Part shown: piece by piece, positions 8,637 through 16,092 of the stretch
Position numbering within the stretch: position 1 is the stretch's first letter
How the letters are laid out: each line of letters starts with the position of its first letter
Assembly: GCA_021789555.1 (NCBI GenBank)
Contig: JAJYJK010000014.1
Coordinates: forward strand, 1-32,149
Length of the DNA stretch: 32,149 nt
Reading direction: 5' to 3'
Source: Nitrospirota bacterium
Lineage (GTDB): Bacteria; Nitrospirota; Thermodesulfovibrionia; Thermodesulfovibrionales; JdFR-88
Made by a program: the position numbers and the translations under genes
The notes under the pieces: model-generated
Told to the model about the DNA's origin: nothing
The model's input: only the letters and a program-made list of their open reading frames with translations
The model's database searches: none

Positions 8637-9932
8637 ATGCGGCCGCCTGAAAAGACGCTCATTTACAATCTCTTTCCTCTCCTGGCGGGGAGGTTCAACG
8701 ACTGGAAAAGACATCTCGAAAGGGCGGCGGAGATGGGTTTCAACTGGATATTCGTAAATCCCCTCCAGAGACCGGGCGCCTCGGGAAGTCTCTATTCCGT
8801 CGCGGATTATTTTTCACTGAATCCGGCCTTCATCGACCCCGCGGACAAGAGGCCGCCCGAAGAGCAGTTGAAGGCGATGCTGAAGACGGCCCGCGGGACC
8901 GGGCTCAGAATGATGACGGACCTTGTGGCCAACCACTGCGCCGCCGATTCGGAACTTTTAAAGACGCACCCGGAGTGGTTTCTCTGGAAGTCTAAAGGGC
9001 GGGTGGAGCATCCCTTCGCGTTCGAGGACGGCAGGAAGGTGGTATGGAAGGACCTCGCTAAATTCAACCATGCAAAGACAAAAGACCCGGAAGGGCTTTT
9101 CGCCTATTTCAAGTCCGTCGTGGAAGACCAGATAAAAACCGGCTTTGAGGGGTTTAGGTGCGATGCGGCCTACCAGTTGCCAAACGCGTTCTGGCAGAGG
9201 CTCATACGGGAGACGAAGAAAAGGCGCCCGGAGGCGCTTTTCTTCGCCGAGACCCTGGGCTGCCCGCCCGATCAGACAAGAAAGACGGCAAGCGCCGGGT
9301 TCGATTACATCTTCAACAGCTCCAAGTGGTGGGACTTTCGGGGCCATTGGCTGCTTGAACAGTACGTCCTTACCAGGGAAATAGCGCCTTCCATCAGCTT
9401 CCCGGAAAGCCACGACACGCCGAGGCTCTCGGAGGAGCTCGGGGGCAACCTTGACGGGCTAAAGCAGCACTACCTGTTTTCGGCCCTTTTTTCCACGGGC
9501 GTAATGGTCCCCATCGGCTTTGAATTCGGCTTCCGAAAGAGTCTCCACGTCGTCAGGACAACCCCGCGGGACTGGGAGGAAACAGGGGTCGACCTCAGGG
9601 ATTTCATAAAGAGAGTCAATGATATAAAGGCCGCGCATGCAGTTTTCCAGGAGGAGTCGCCGACGGCAACACTCCCCTACGACAACCCAAACGTGCTTGT
9701 GATGTGGAAGGCCTCGGTCGCCACCCAGGAAGAGGCCCTCCTTATTCTCAACAAGGACATCCAGAACAAACAGCACATCTGTGTTGAGAGCATCCAGAGG
9801 TTTTTGCAGGCAGGCGCGCCGACCGTCGACATCTCGCCCGAATACCGGCTGGACTACATACCCGCCCCCTTCCGGTACGACCTCAGGCCCGGCCAGGGCA
9901 TCGTGCTCATAACTAAAAGAGATATCTATTAA
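8637..9932 (+). CDS. GH13 (alpha-amylase family) glycosidase
   Basis: 431 residues, no signal peptide, so probably cytoplasmic alpha-glucan hydrolase or transferase. A TIM-barrel begins at once, with a conserved region I-like [11 protein letters not shown]. The nucleophile lies in GFRCDAA (Asp176), the acid/base in FFAETLG (Glu205) and the third catalytic residue in SHDTPR (Asp260). FNSSKWWDF and GFEFGFRK flank the active site. It is shorter than GlgE or branching enzyme, and the product specificity is not readable. AAGGAGGG ends six bases before the ATG. It follows the glucan water dikinase on the same strand, which suggests joint action on phosphorylated glycogen. Confidence 0.87.
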   Translation: MRPPEKTLIYNLFPLLAGRFNDWKRHLERAAEMGFNWIFVNPLQRPGASGSLYSVADYFSLNPAFIDPADKRPPEEQLKAMLKTARGTGLRMMTDLVANHCAADSELLKTHPEWFLWKSKGRVEHPFAFEDGRKVVWKDLAKFNHAKTKDPEGLFAYFKSVVEDQIKTGFEGFRCDAAYQLPNAFWQRLIRETKKRRPEALFFAETLGCPPDQTRKTASAGFDYIFNSSKWWDFRGHWLLEQYVLTREIAPSISFPESHDTPRLSEELGGNLDGLKQHYLFSALFSTGVMVPIGFEFGFRKSLHVVRTTPRDWEETGVDLRDFIKRVNDIKAAHAVFQEESPTATLPYDNPNVLVMWKASVATQEEALLILNKDIQNKQHICVESIQRFLQAGAPTVDISPEYRLDYIPAPFRYDLRPGQGIVLITKRDIY

Positions 9933-9962
9933 CCCACCCCCGCCCCTCCCCATCTTTGTCCC

Positions 9963-9991
9963 TTGACTTTTCGCACTTTTTTGAAAATAAT
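9963..9991 (+). promoter_or_regulatory. Sigma-70 promoter of the nickel operon
   Basis: TTGACT (9963-9968), a 17-nt spacer and AATAAT (9986-9991, five of six consensus bases). Transcript start would fall at about 9998, two or three bases before the nikR ATG at 10001, which has no Shine-Dalgarno. This is the same near-leaderless layout as lysS. I see no clear GTATGA-type NikR palindrome. Confidence 0.6.
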
Positions 9992-10000
9992 AACACTGAA

Positions 10001-10417
10001 ATGGGAATAGTCAGGTTCGGGATTTCGCTTGAGGGCAATCTGCTGAAGAATTTCGACAGGCTCATCGGGGGCAAGGGATATTCGAGCAGGAGCGAGGCGA
10101 TCCGCGACCTGATCAGGGACGCGCTCGTAAAAAAACAATGGGAGGGCGGCACGGCCCAGGCCGTGGCGACCGTCACGCTCGTCTACGACCACCATACGCG
10201 GGAGCTCTCCGACACGCTTACCGACCTGCAGCACAAGTTCCACAAGGAGATACTCTCCAGCATGCACGTCCATCTGGACGCGCACAATTGTCTGGAGGTC
10301 GTCGTCTTAAAGGGCCCGGGCCGGGACCTCCAGGCCATATCGGACAGGCTCATAGGCACGAGGGGCGTAAAGCACGGCAGGCTCACGATAACCACCACGG
10401 GAAAGGGACTTGAATGA
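10001..10417 (+). CDS. nikR: Nickel-responsive transcriptional regulator NikR
   Basis: 138 residues from the ATG at 10001, the usual NikR length. A longer reading from a TTG at 9956 would overlap the promoter, so I reject it. The N-terminal ribbon-helix-helix DNA-binding domain (about residues 1-45; [16 protein letters not shown] and [15 protein letters not shown]) is followed by the ACT-like metal domain. The high-affinity nickel ligands are recognisable as a His in the HKE segment, HVH and the Cys of [11 protein letters not shown]. It should repress or tune the downstream transporter when nickel is plentiful. cbiM begins 12 nt after its stop. Confidence 0.93.
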   Translation: MGIVRFGISLEGNLLKNFDRLIGGKGYSSRSEAIRDLIRDALVKKQWEGGTAQAVATVTLVYDHHTRELSDTLTDLQHKFHKEILSSMHVHLDAHNCLEVVVLKGPGRDLQAISDRLIGTRGVKHGRLTITTTGKGLE

Positions 10418-10429
10418 ATGGAATAAAAA

Positions 10430-11134
10430 ATGCACATCCCTGACGGATATCTGGGCCCGCCGACATACGGGGGGCTGTGGGCGGTGATGGCGGGCATCTG
10501 GTATTTCGCTTCCAGGCGTGTTAAAAAGACGCTGAAGGCCACCGAAGTGCCGCTCGTTGCCCTGGGCGCCGCGCTTTCTTTCGTGATAATGATGTTCAAT
10601 GTGCCCATAGTGGGAGGCACAACGGGGCACGCGACGGGCACGGCCCTGCTTGCGATAACACTAGGCCCGTGGGCTGCCATAATAGCCGTCTCCATAGCCA
10701 TTGCCGTCCAGGCCGTCCTGTTTGGCGACGGAGGCATAACGGCCCTCGGGGCAAACTGCTTCAATATGGCCTTCACGGACGCGATGGTAAGCTACGCCGT
10801 TTACAGACTGATAGCGGGCGGCCTGGGAAAGCGCAATGCGCCGGGGGGCCATAATCCGGGGAAAAGGACGATCCTTGCCTCGGCCCTGGGGGGCTATGCC
10901 GGCTTGAACGCCTCCGCTTTTCTGGCCTCAGTGGAACTGGGTCTCCAGCCGATCCTCCACAGGGGGCTGGATGGAAGGCCGCTTTATTGCCCTTTCCCGC
11001 TCAAGGTGACCATCCCCGCTATGATGGTGGGGCATCTTGTCGCTTTTGGCCCGCTGGAGGCGGCATTCACCGCGTTCGCGGTCGCCTACCTGGGGAAGGC
11101 ATATCCGGAACTGCTTGGAAAACGGGCAATATGA
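10430..11134 (+). CDS. cbiM: CbiM/NikM substrate-binding subunit of an ECF nickel (cobalt) transporter
   Basis: 234 residues, integral membrane S component that captures the metal ion. The N-terminus MHIPDGYLGP carries the conserved His2, whose N-terminal nitrogen and side chain bind metal in this family. GGTTGHATGTALLAI and the FGDGGITALGANCFNMA segment are further signatures. About six or seven membrane segments can be traced. The neighbouring nikR and PDGLE genes favour nickel over cobalt. Its TGA overlaps the next ATG (ATGA), so translation is probably coupled. Confidence 0.93.
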   Translation: MHIPDGYLGPPTYGGLWAVMAGIWYFASRRVKKTLKATEVPLVALGAALSFVIMMFNVPIVGGTTGHATGTALLAITLGPWAAIIAVSIAIAVQAVLFGDGGITALGANCFNMAFTDAMVSYAVYRLIAGGLGKRNAPGGHNPGKRTILASALGGYAGLNASAFLASVELGLQPILHRGLDGRPLYCPFPLKVTIPAMMVGHLVAFGPLEAAFTAFAVAYLGKAYPELLGKRAI

Positions 11135-11466
11135 AGAAATGGTGGAAACTCTGGGCGCCTCTGGCCCTGCTTGTAATCCTTACCCCGCTTGGGCTCTGGA
11201 TACCGGGTCTTTTTGGCGCGGGCGGGGCCTGGGGCGAATGGGAGGCAACGGAACTTAAAAAAATAATCGGCTATGTCCCACGGGGCATGAAAGGTCTTGG
11301 CGGGCTCTGGCATGCGCCCGCCGCAAACTACGGGATAGGCGGCCTGCCGGACGGGTTGGGTTATGTGGCTTCGGCCGTAATGGGGGTGGCCGTAATCGTG
11401 CTTGCCGGGTTTGCAATCGGACGGGTCCTTTCGAAAGATGGAAGAAAAAGAAAAGATCAGAGGTGA
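11131..11466 (+). CDS. PDGLE-domain protein (NikN/CbiN-like accessory subunit)
   Basis: 111 residues with an N-terminal membrane segment (about 8-28), a short periplasmic loop and a C-terminal membrane segment (about 82-103). GGLPDGLGYV is the PDGLE signature of the small subunits that accompany NikM in Ni-type ECF transporters. It overlaps cbiM by four bases and the cbiQ start by 29 bases, showing tight operon packing. Confidence 0.87.
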   Translation: MKKWWKLWAPLALLVILTPLGLWIPGLFGAGGAWGEWEATELKKIIGYVPRGMKGLGGLWHAPAANYGIGGLPDGLGYVASAVMGVAVIVLAGFAIGRVLSKDGRKRKDQR

Positions 11467-12364
11467 AACCGTGCTGCCGGAGTGGCTGACCACCCCGCAG
11501 GCCATCAGGGCTCCGCAGGCCGCCGGGGCGCGGGGGCGAGGCAGGAGGCCCCTGCTGGAGCGCACCCTGCACGAGGCCGTGCGCTTTCTCGACGACGCGC
11601 TTTTCAATGAGGCCGTATCGGCAAGAAACGGCTTCTTGCAAAAGGTCGACGCGCGGATAAAGATAGCCGTCACGCTGGTGCTCATAGTGGCGCTTAGTTT
11701 CAGGCGCAGTCCGCTTGAAATGCTGCCCTTTGCCGTATTCGCGCTCCTGCTGGCCGTGCTTTCGCGCGTGCCAATCGGCGTTTTCCTGAAAAGGCTCCTG
11801 CCGCCTGTCCTGATGACGTGCGCGATCGCAATCCCGGCCTCCCTGAACCTGGTGGTAAAAGGCCAAAAGGTCTTCACGATCTTGAATACGGGCGGATGGC
11901 ACGGACTTCCGCCTGAGGTGTATCTGACCAGGCAGGGGCTATTGTCGGCCATCGGGCTTGTCATCAGGGTCCTTGCCTCGCTGGAGCTGGTCTTCCTGGT
12001 GAGCTTCACCACGAGGCCCGCGCGGCTTGTAAAGGGACTCGGCTCGATGCTCCCCGGCTTTCTGCGCACGCTGGCCGGGATAAGTTACCGGTACATCTTT
12101 TTCCTTGTGCGCAGGCTGGAGGAGTTTATATTGGCCCAAAAGGCGCGCACCGCCGGGGGCATATCCGGCGCTCAGGCGAGGGCGTGGACAGGCTCCCGGG
12201 CGGCCTCGCTCCTGCTTCTGAGCCTGGAGCTGAAAGACGACCTGAAGATGGCGATGGAGGCGCGCGGGATGAGCTACGGGCTCAGGGACACCGAGGGGAA
12301 GCTCCGGCCCCGCGCGGCCGACCTTGTTTTCATTGCGCTTAGCGCGGGGGTCTTGCTGATATGA
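11438..12364 (+). CDS. cbiQ: CbiQ transmembrane (T) component of the ECF transporter
   Basis: About 308 residues if it starts at the ATG 11438. A GTG at 11471 after AGAGGTGA is a plausible alternative, and the TTG at 11402 is unlikely. The first ~60 residues are a charged, Arg-rich extension beyond the usual CbiQ N-terminus. Then VDARIKIAVTLVLIVALSF opens the standard EcfT fold. LKDDLKMAMEARGMSYG near residue 275-291 contains the Ala-Arg-Gly coupling motif that docks on the ATPase. The stop TGA lies in a short sequence that is repeated at the start of cbiO. Confidence 0.9.
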   Translation: MEEKEKIRGETVLPEWLTTPQAIRAPQAAGARGRGRRPLLERTLHEAVRFLDDALFNEAVSARNGFLQKVDARIKIAVTLVLIVALSFRRSPLEMLPFAVFALLLAVLSRVPIGVFLKRLLPPVLMTCAIAIPASLNLVVKGQKVFTILNTGGWHGLPPEVYLTRQGLLSAIGLVIRVLASLELVFLVSFTTRPARLVKGLGSMLPGFLRTLAGISYRYIFFLVRRLEEFILAQKARTAGGISGAQARAWTGSRAASLLLLSLELKDDLKMAMEARGMSYGLRDTEGKLRPRAADLVFIALSAGVLLI

Positions 12365-12427
12365 ATGTACCCGAAGTTATATGTAAGCTGATATGCCCGA
12401 AGTTACATTTAAGCTGATATGAATGTA
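12355..12427 (+). repeat. Local duplication at the cbiQ-cbiO junction
   Basis: GCTGATATGAATGTA occurs at 12355-12369 and again at 12413-12427. Between them CCCGAAGTTA-type units occur twice, each ending in GCTGATATG (12387-12395 and 12413-12421). The first copy holds the end of cbiQ, the last copy the start of cbiO. The compact overlap TGATATGAATG thus appears to have been duplicated, separating the two genes by about 54 nt. Confidence 0.75.
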
Positions 12428-13552
12428 TTCGAGCTGCAAGACGTAACCTATCTCCACAAAAACGGCCATAAGGCCCTGGACGGGATTAATTTTTGCGTCG
12501 CCCGGGGCGAGGCCGTGAGCATACTGGGGGCAAACGGCTGCGGCAAGAGCACGCTGCTTTATATCATGCAGGGACTCCTGAAACCGGCCTCGGGCAGCCT
12601 CCGGGTGTTCTCCGAAGACGGCTTCACCGATGGCTGCCGAGCGCGGATAAGCCTGCTTTTTCAGAACTCCCAGGCCCAGCTCTTCTCCCTGAGCGTATGG
12701 GACGAGCTGATGTTCGGCCCCCTGCACCTCAGGGCAATGGAGCTGGAGGCCGCAAGACAAAGGGCGGGCGAGGTGATGGAACTGCTGGGCATAGAGCGCC
12801 TGAAAGACCGGTCCCCGTGGCAGCTAAGCGGGGGCGAAATGAAGAAGGTCGCCCTGGGCGCCTGCCTCAGCACAAACCCGGACGTCTTTCTGCTGGATGA
12901 GCCCACATCGGGGCTGGACCCCAGGAGCCAGGTGGAACTGGTGGAGCTTATAGCCGCGCTGAAAAAGGCCGGAAAGACCATAATCACCGCGACCCACGAC
13001 CTGCACATAATCGCCGATATCTCGGACAGGGCCATAATAATGGGGGAAACCCACAGGGTGCTTCTGGAGGGCGGCCCGCGGGAGCTTTTGAGGGAACACG
13101 ACCTCCTTTTAAACGCAAACCTCATCCACGAACACGTCCACGCCCACGACGGCTATGAGCACGAGCACACCCACTACGGCCCTCATGAACACCACGAGCA
13201 CGCGCACGGCCACGGCGGACATGAACATGAGGCCGGACATGACCATGAGGGCCACGGTGAAGAGCACGCCCATGAACACGCGCATGAGATCGGGGAAACC
13301 GGGACCGGGGAGGACAAGGTCCGTGAAGATGGACAAGATGCCCGATTGACCGAAGTCAAAGAAAAGCTGAAGATCCTGCTGCCCCACTGGGCCGAACACA
13401 ATATTGAGCACGCCCATACATATATGGAGTGGGCGCAAAAGGCCCAGTCGGCCGGGGCGGACGAGCTTGCCCTGACCCTGAGGGAAATCGCAAAGGAGGG
13501 CGAAAGGTTAAACGCCCTCTTTGACAGGGCGAAAAAGATGTTGCAGGAATGA
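12419..13552 (+). CDS. cbiO: CbiO ATPase of the ECF nickel/cobalt transporter with His-rich tail
   Basis: 377 residues, about 100 longer than ordinary CbiO. The ATPase core (about 1-230) shows Walker A GANGCGKST, Q-loop LLFQNSQAQLF, signature LSGGEMKKVALG, Walker B VFLLDEPTSGLD and the H-loop ATHD. Residues 237-289 contain 22 His among 53 residues mixed with Glu, Gly and Ala, a likely nickel-binding store. A charged linker leads to a final helical domain (about 310-375; LLPHWAEHNIEHAHTYMEWA) that I do not recognise with certainty. There is little ribosome-site signal; the start lies in the duplicated junction. Confidence 0.92.
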   Translation: MNVFELQDVTYLHKNGHKALDGINFCVARGEAVSILGANGCGKSTLLYIMQGLLKPASGSLRVFSEDGFTDGCRARISLLFQNSQAQLFSLSVWDELMFGPLHLRAMELEAARQRAGEVMELLGIERLKDRSPWQLSGGEMKKVALGACLSTNPDVFLLDEPTSGLDPRSQVELVELIAALKKAGKTIITATHDLHIIADISDRAIIMGETHRVLLEGGPRELLREHDLLLNANLIHEHVHAHDGYEHEHTHYGPHEHHEHAHGHGGHEHEAGHDHEGHGEEHAHEHAHEIGETGTGEDKVREDGQDARLTEVKEKLKILLPHWAEHNIEHAHTYMEWAQKAQSAGADELALTLREIAKEGERLNALFDRAKKMLQE

Positions 13553-13560
13553 GAATTTGA

Positions 13561-13585
13561 AAAAGGGCCGCCATCTGGCGGCCTT
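13561..13585. terminator. Bidirectional hairpin terminator between cbiO and gene A
   Basis: GGCCGCC (13566-13572), loop ATCT and GGCGGCC (13577-13583). On the minus strand the stem is followed by CTTTTTC, a good U-tract for gene A. On the plus strand it is followed by TTCTATAT. The hairpin lies between the convergent stops at 13552 and 13610. Confidence 0.8.
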
Positions 13586-13609
13586 CTATATCCGGTTTTT
13601 ACCTAAACC

Positions 13610-14476
13610 CTAATAGCCCGGCACGGAGACGTTCACGTTGGCCACGCTGCCGCTGACGCTTATCGGGCAGTTCCAGTAGGCGGGATTGTAATTATCGATG
13701 AATGCGACCTGCACATTCACGGCTGTCGAACAGGTCGGGAAACCGCCGTTATAATTGAGATAATTGGCTGCGGTATAGGGGTACTGAGGATAGCCCCTGC
13801 ATGTGTCTCCGGGGCCGGGGCATGCATAGACGTAATAGGTCCCGGGGGTTTTGATCTTTATGGTATAGTTGCCGTTCGAGTCAGTGGGAGACAGGGCGGC
13901 ATATTTTACCGGACCGCAATCATTGGCTGCAGCGGTATTCTTGAATTCCCATTTGCATGGCGCTATTGTGGCCTTCACGAACCAGCCCGCCAGGGCTTTG
14001 CCCGAAGCGCCCTTCACCGCTCCTGAAATCGTGACCGGCTGGCCGAATATGGATGCGTAAAGAGTGCCCATATTAATGACGGAACCGGTGGTGATCGTTA
14101 CGGTGGAACCGACGGAATACCACGTATAATCCCCGCCTCGGGGCGGGCCGTACGCCTGCGCCTGGGTGGGGGTGGCCGAAAGCGGCGCCCTCCGCATGAT
14201 CATCATTCGATAAGTCCCCTCCGGGACGCTTACGGAAATGTTGCCGTTCGCATCGGAGGGCCCCAGGACGTACTGCGCGTTCCTGAAATACTCCTGCATT
14301 ATCGGGGTCCCTTGCGGATATGCGTGAAGATATACGTAGGCCCCCGAAAGCGGCTGGCTGACCCCGCTTCCGTTATAAACAAAAGTCGCGGCAAGCGTGC
14401 CGTCCGCCTCGGCAATACCGGCAAAAAGCGCCGCCCAAAGTGCTAAGACTGAAAGAATTACAAGCCATTTTTTCAT
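13610..14476 (-). CDS. Exported two-module beta-sandwich protein, type 1 (gene A)
   Basis: 288 residues. A signal peptide ends near residue 24 (MKKWLVILSVLALW...AEA). Module 1 (about 25-150) has the pattern LSGAYVYL ... DANGNISVSVPEGTY ... YGPPRGGDYTWYS. Module 2 (about 150-230) starts VTISGAVKGASGKALAGWFVKA and has DSNGNYTIKIKTPGTYYVYA. These are the strand patterns of carboxypeptidase-regulatory/Cna-B-like domains, which usually serve as extracellular structural or adhesive modules. No enzyme motif, heme CxxCH or sorting signal is seen. It is second in the B-A pair. GGAGGG precedes the ATG. Confidence 0.78.
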   Translation of the reverse strand: MKKWLVILSVLALWAALFAGIAEADGTLAATFVYNGSGVSQPLSGAYVYLHAYPQGTPIMQEYFRNAQYVLGPSDANGNISVSVPEGTYRMMIMRRAPLSATPTQAQAYGPPRGGDYTWYSVGSTVTITTGSVINMGTLYASIFGQPVTISGAVKGASGKALAGWFVKATIAPCKWEFKNTAAANDCGPVKYAALSPTDSNGNYTIKIKTPGTYYVYACPGPGDTCRGYPQYPYTAANYLNYNGGFPTCSTAVNVQVAFIDNYNPAYWNCPISVSGSVANVNVSVPGY

Positions 14477-14570
14477 GGCGTTATCTGCCCTCCTTTAAGG
14501 CATTGGTCTGTAACATCTCACCTGCCGTCTTTCCTGCGCGGCCTCCGGTGACTTTCACTTGTCACCTGCT

Positions 14571-15394
14571 CTAATAACCGGGGACAACGACGTTCACCCC
14601 GGTTGCCCCCGCGGAAGCAACGCTTGTCGGGCAGTTGTAATAGAAATAGCTGCCGCAGGCCTCGCACCCAACGGCCGTGGCGCATGTGGGATAGCCGCCC
14701 GGATAGCCGGCGTTTGCGAAATTCAGGGCCGGGCTTGCGTAGACGTAATAGGTCCCCGCGTCTTTGATCGTGATGGTATAGTTGCCGTTGGCGTCGGTGA
14801 AGGCCGGGTATTTCGCCGCTCCGCACTCGTTGAAGGAATGGGCGTAGCTCCAGTTGCCCGATTCGCAGGGCACGGTCGCGGCCTTTACCGCCCATCCGGC
14901 CAGGACCTTGCCGGAGGCCCCCTTCACCGTCCCGGTAATCGTGACCGGCCGCCCGTATATGTCGGCATTCACCGCGCCCAGGCTGACTGCGCCGCTGGCG
15001 GGGACACTCACGGTTCCGGTCGAATGCCAGATATAATCCCCGGTATATGGGGGACCAAGCAGCCCGTAATTGCCGCTGCAATAAGTGTATGGGCATGCGG
15101 TGGCCCTCTTTATGACCCTGACATAATAGACACCCGCCGCCACGCTTACCGAAATATTCCCGCTTGCGTCGGAAGGCCCGTAAATGCAGGCAGACGGGTC
15201 GTTGGACTGGCAAGACACGCTCTGATAGTATTCTGCCGGGTGGGCTGGGCGGTGTTTTGCAGATATATGTAAGCCCCCTGAAGCGGCTGGCCGTTATAAA
15301 GGACTGTCGCCGTAAGCGTGCCCGCTATTGCCGTCCCGGCAAAAAGCGCCGCCGCAAGCGACATCAAGGCAAATGCGACAATAGTTTTCCTCAC
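14571..15394 (-). pseudogene. Exported beta-sandwich protein, type 2 (gene B), frameshifted
   Basis: Reads as a signal-peptide protein from the GTG at 15394 (MRKTIVAFALMSLAAALFAG) to about residue 54. The frame is then lost near 15233: the sequence needs one added base (CAG-GAA-TAC) to continue EYYQSVSCQSNDPSACIYGPSDASG. With that base the product is 274 residues, parallel to genes D, G and I. The downstream part keeps YGPP-type and GDYIW motifs, CESGNWSYAHSFNECG, and CATAVGCEACGSYFYYNCP. AGGGAGGTGATC before the GTG matches the 16S 3' end over ten contiguous bases (GGAGGTGATC). A one-base assembly error is as likely as true decay. Confidence 0.75.
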
Positions 15395-15490
15395 TTGATC
15401 ACCTCCCTTCGCTGATTTACGTAAACCCTCGCCTCTATTTGAACCATTATCCCTTGTTATTTGTCCCGCTACAGACGGGTGCGCATGCCC

Positions 15491-15550
15491 CTAGCAGGGG
15501 TGCACGCAAACGGAGCCGATCACGCGAGGCCTTACATATCTCTTCTTCAT
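15491..15550 (-). CDS. CVHPC short peptide, copy B (19 aa)
   Basis: Unannotated small ORF: MKKRYVRPRVIGSVCVHPC then TAG. GGAGGAGGG lies nine bases before the ATG. It starts about 54 nt downstream of the predicted sigma-54 transcript start and ends 96 nt before gene B. It is one of five copies in the window whose codons differ mostly synonymously (CCT here, CCG or CCC elsewhere; CAC against CAT), which argues for selection on the peptide. It has no signal peptide of normal length. The RYxRPRVxG segment resembles the YxxP leader element of some modified peptides, and two cysteines sit in CVHPC at the extreme C-terminus. Function unknown. Confidence 0.75.
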   Translation of the reverse strand: MKKRYVRPRVIGSVCVHPC

Positions 15551-15614
15551 CTGTTCCCTCCTCCTTTCAGGATTGTGGGAATGAATCTTCCCCCTTTTCC
15601 ATGCAACTTCGAGA

Positions 15615-15630
15615 AGCAATTTTTATTCCA
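15615..15630 (-). promoter_or_regulatory. Sigma-54 type promoter of peptide B / genes B-A
   Basis: Minus strand TGGAATAAAAATTGCT: GG and GC are separated by ten bases, exactly the -24/-12 spacing of sigma-54 promoters (consensus TGGCACGNNNNTTGCW). Transcript start would be near 15604. Shared with 18334-18349, 19641-19656 and 26834-26849. Confidence 0.72.
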
Positions 15631-15735
15631 GTACCCGATAAACGCCATATAGAATAATCAAACCAAACGTTGAATTTCAACTTTTTTTAAGTAGTTAGCC
15701 CCTCTTTTTAAATTTGGAAATTACAGGTTGCAATA

Positions 15736-15750
15736 TGCGAAATAACGCTG
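15736..15750 (-). promoter_or_regulatory. Conserved upstream element (candidate activator site), unit B
   Basis: Plus-strand TGCGAAATAACGCTG, lying 106 bp upstream of the sigma-54 -24 element, the normal place for an NtrC-family activator site. It matches 18468-18482 (one difference) and 19772-19786 (three differences). The AT-rich stretch between it and the promoter is also shared with unit D (AATTTCAACTTTTTTT). Confidence 0.6.
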
Positions 15751-15864
15751 GCGGGATTATGAACAAGAGGGATATAACGCAGGCAGGCGACGAATGAACC
15801 ACCCGAGTAAGAAGGGCGCGTCACAGGCATTATTAATAGTCTCAAAATAGTCTGAACATTCTTT

Positions 15865-15953
15865 GCCGTCATTCCCGCGTGTCTTTAGCGGGAATCCAGG
15901 ATAAAGGGCAATCTTAAAATGGATGCCCGATTAAGGTCCTCGGGCATGACGAA
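15865..15953. repeat. MITE-like palindromic element, copy 2
   Basis: Same element as 8484-8567: GCCGTCATTCCC at the left, and CGGGCATGAC (15941-15950) at the right. The left hairpin ATTCCCGC/GCGGGAAT is kept with a nine-base loop. In the right hairpin ATTCCC/GGGAAT has become ATGCCC/GGGCAT, a paired change on both arms. It lies in the 460-bp gap between gene C and promoter B. The rest of that gap (15651-15860) holds only the AT-rich leader and the upstream element. Confidence 0.8.
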
Positions 15954-16002
15954 CAAAGGAAGAAACCGGTAAATACTATTATGAGACAGTTAATGGGAAC
16001 CG

Positions 16003-16030
16003 GAGAGGGCCGCCAAACGGCGGCCCTCTC
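16003..16030 (-). terminator. Strong hairpin after gene C
   Basis: GAGAGGGCCGCC (16003-16014), loop AAAC and GGCGGCCCTCTC (16019-16030): a perfect 12-bp stem located 62 nt beyond the gene C stop. No U-tract follows on the minus strand, so it may act as an mRNA-stabilising or Rho-assisted end rather than a classical intrinsic terminator. Confidence 0.65.
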
Positions 16031-16092
16031 ATCGTTGCGCACTGACAAAAAACTTCCCAAAAGAGGTTTGCAGTCCGCTTGCTGCCAAATCC

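Noticed and set aside
8637-9932. Assignment of the GH13 gene as GlgE or glycogen branching enzyme
   Set aside because: It is too short and lacks their accessory domains; only the GH13 catalytic set can be supported.
9956-10000. Longer nikR reading frame from TTG 9956
   Set aside because: It includes the promoter -35 and -10 elements and adds residues absent from NikR proteins.
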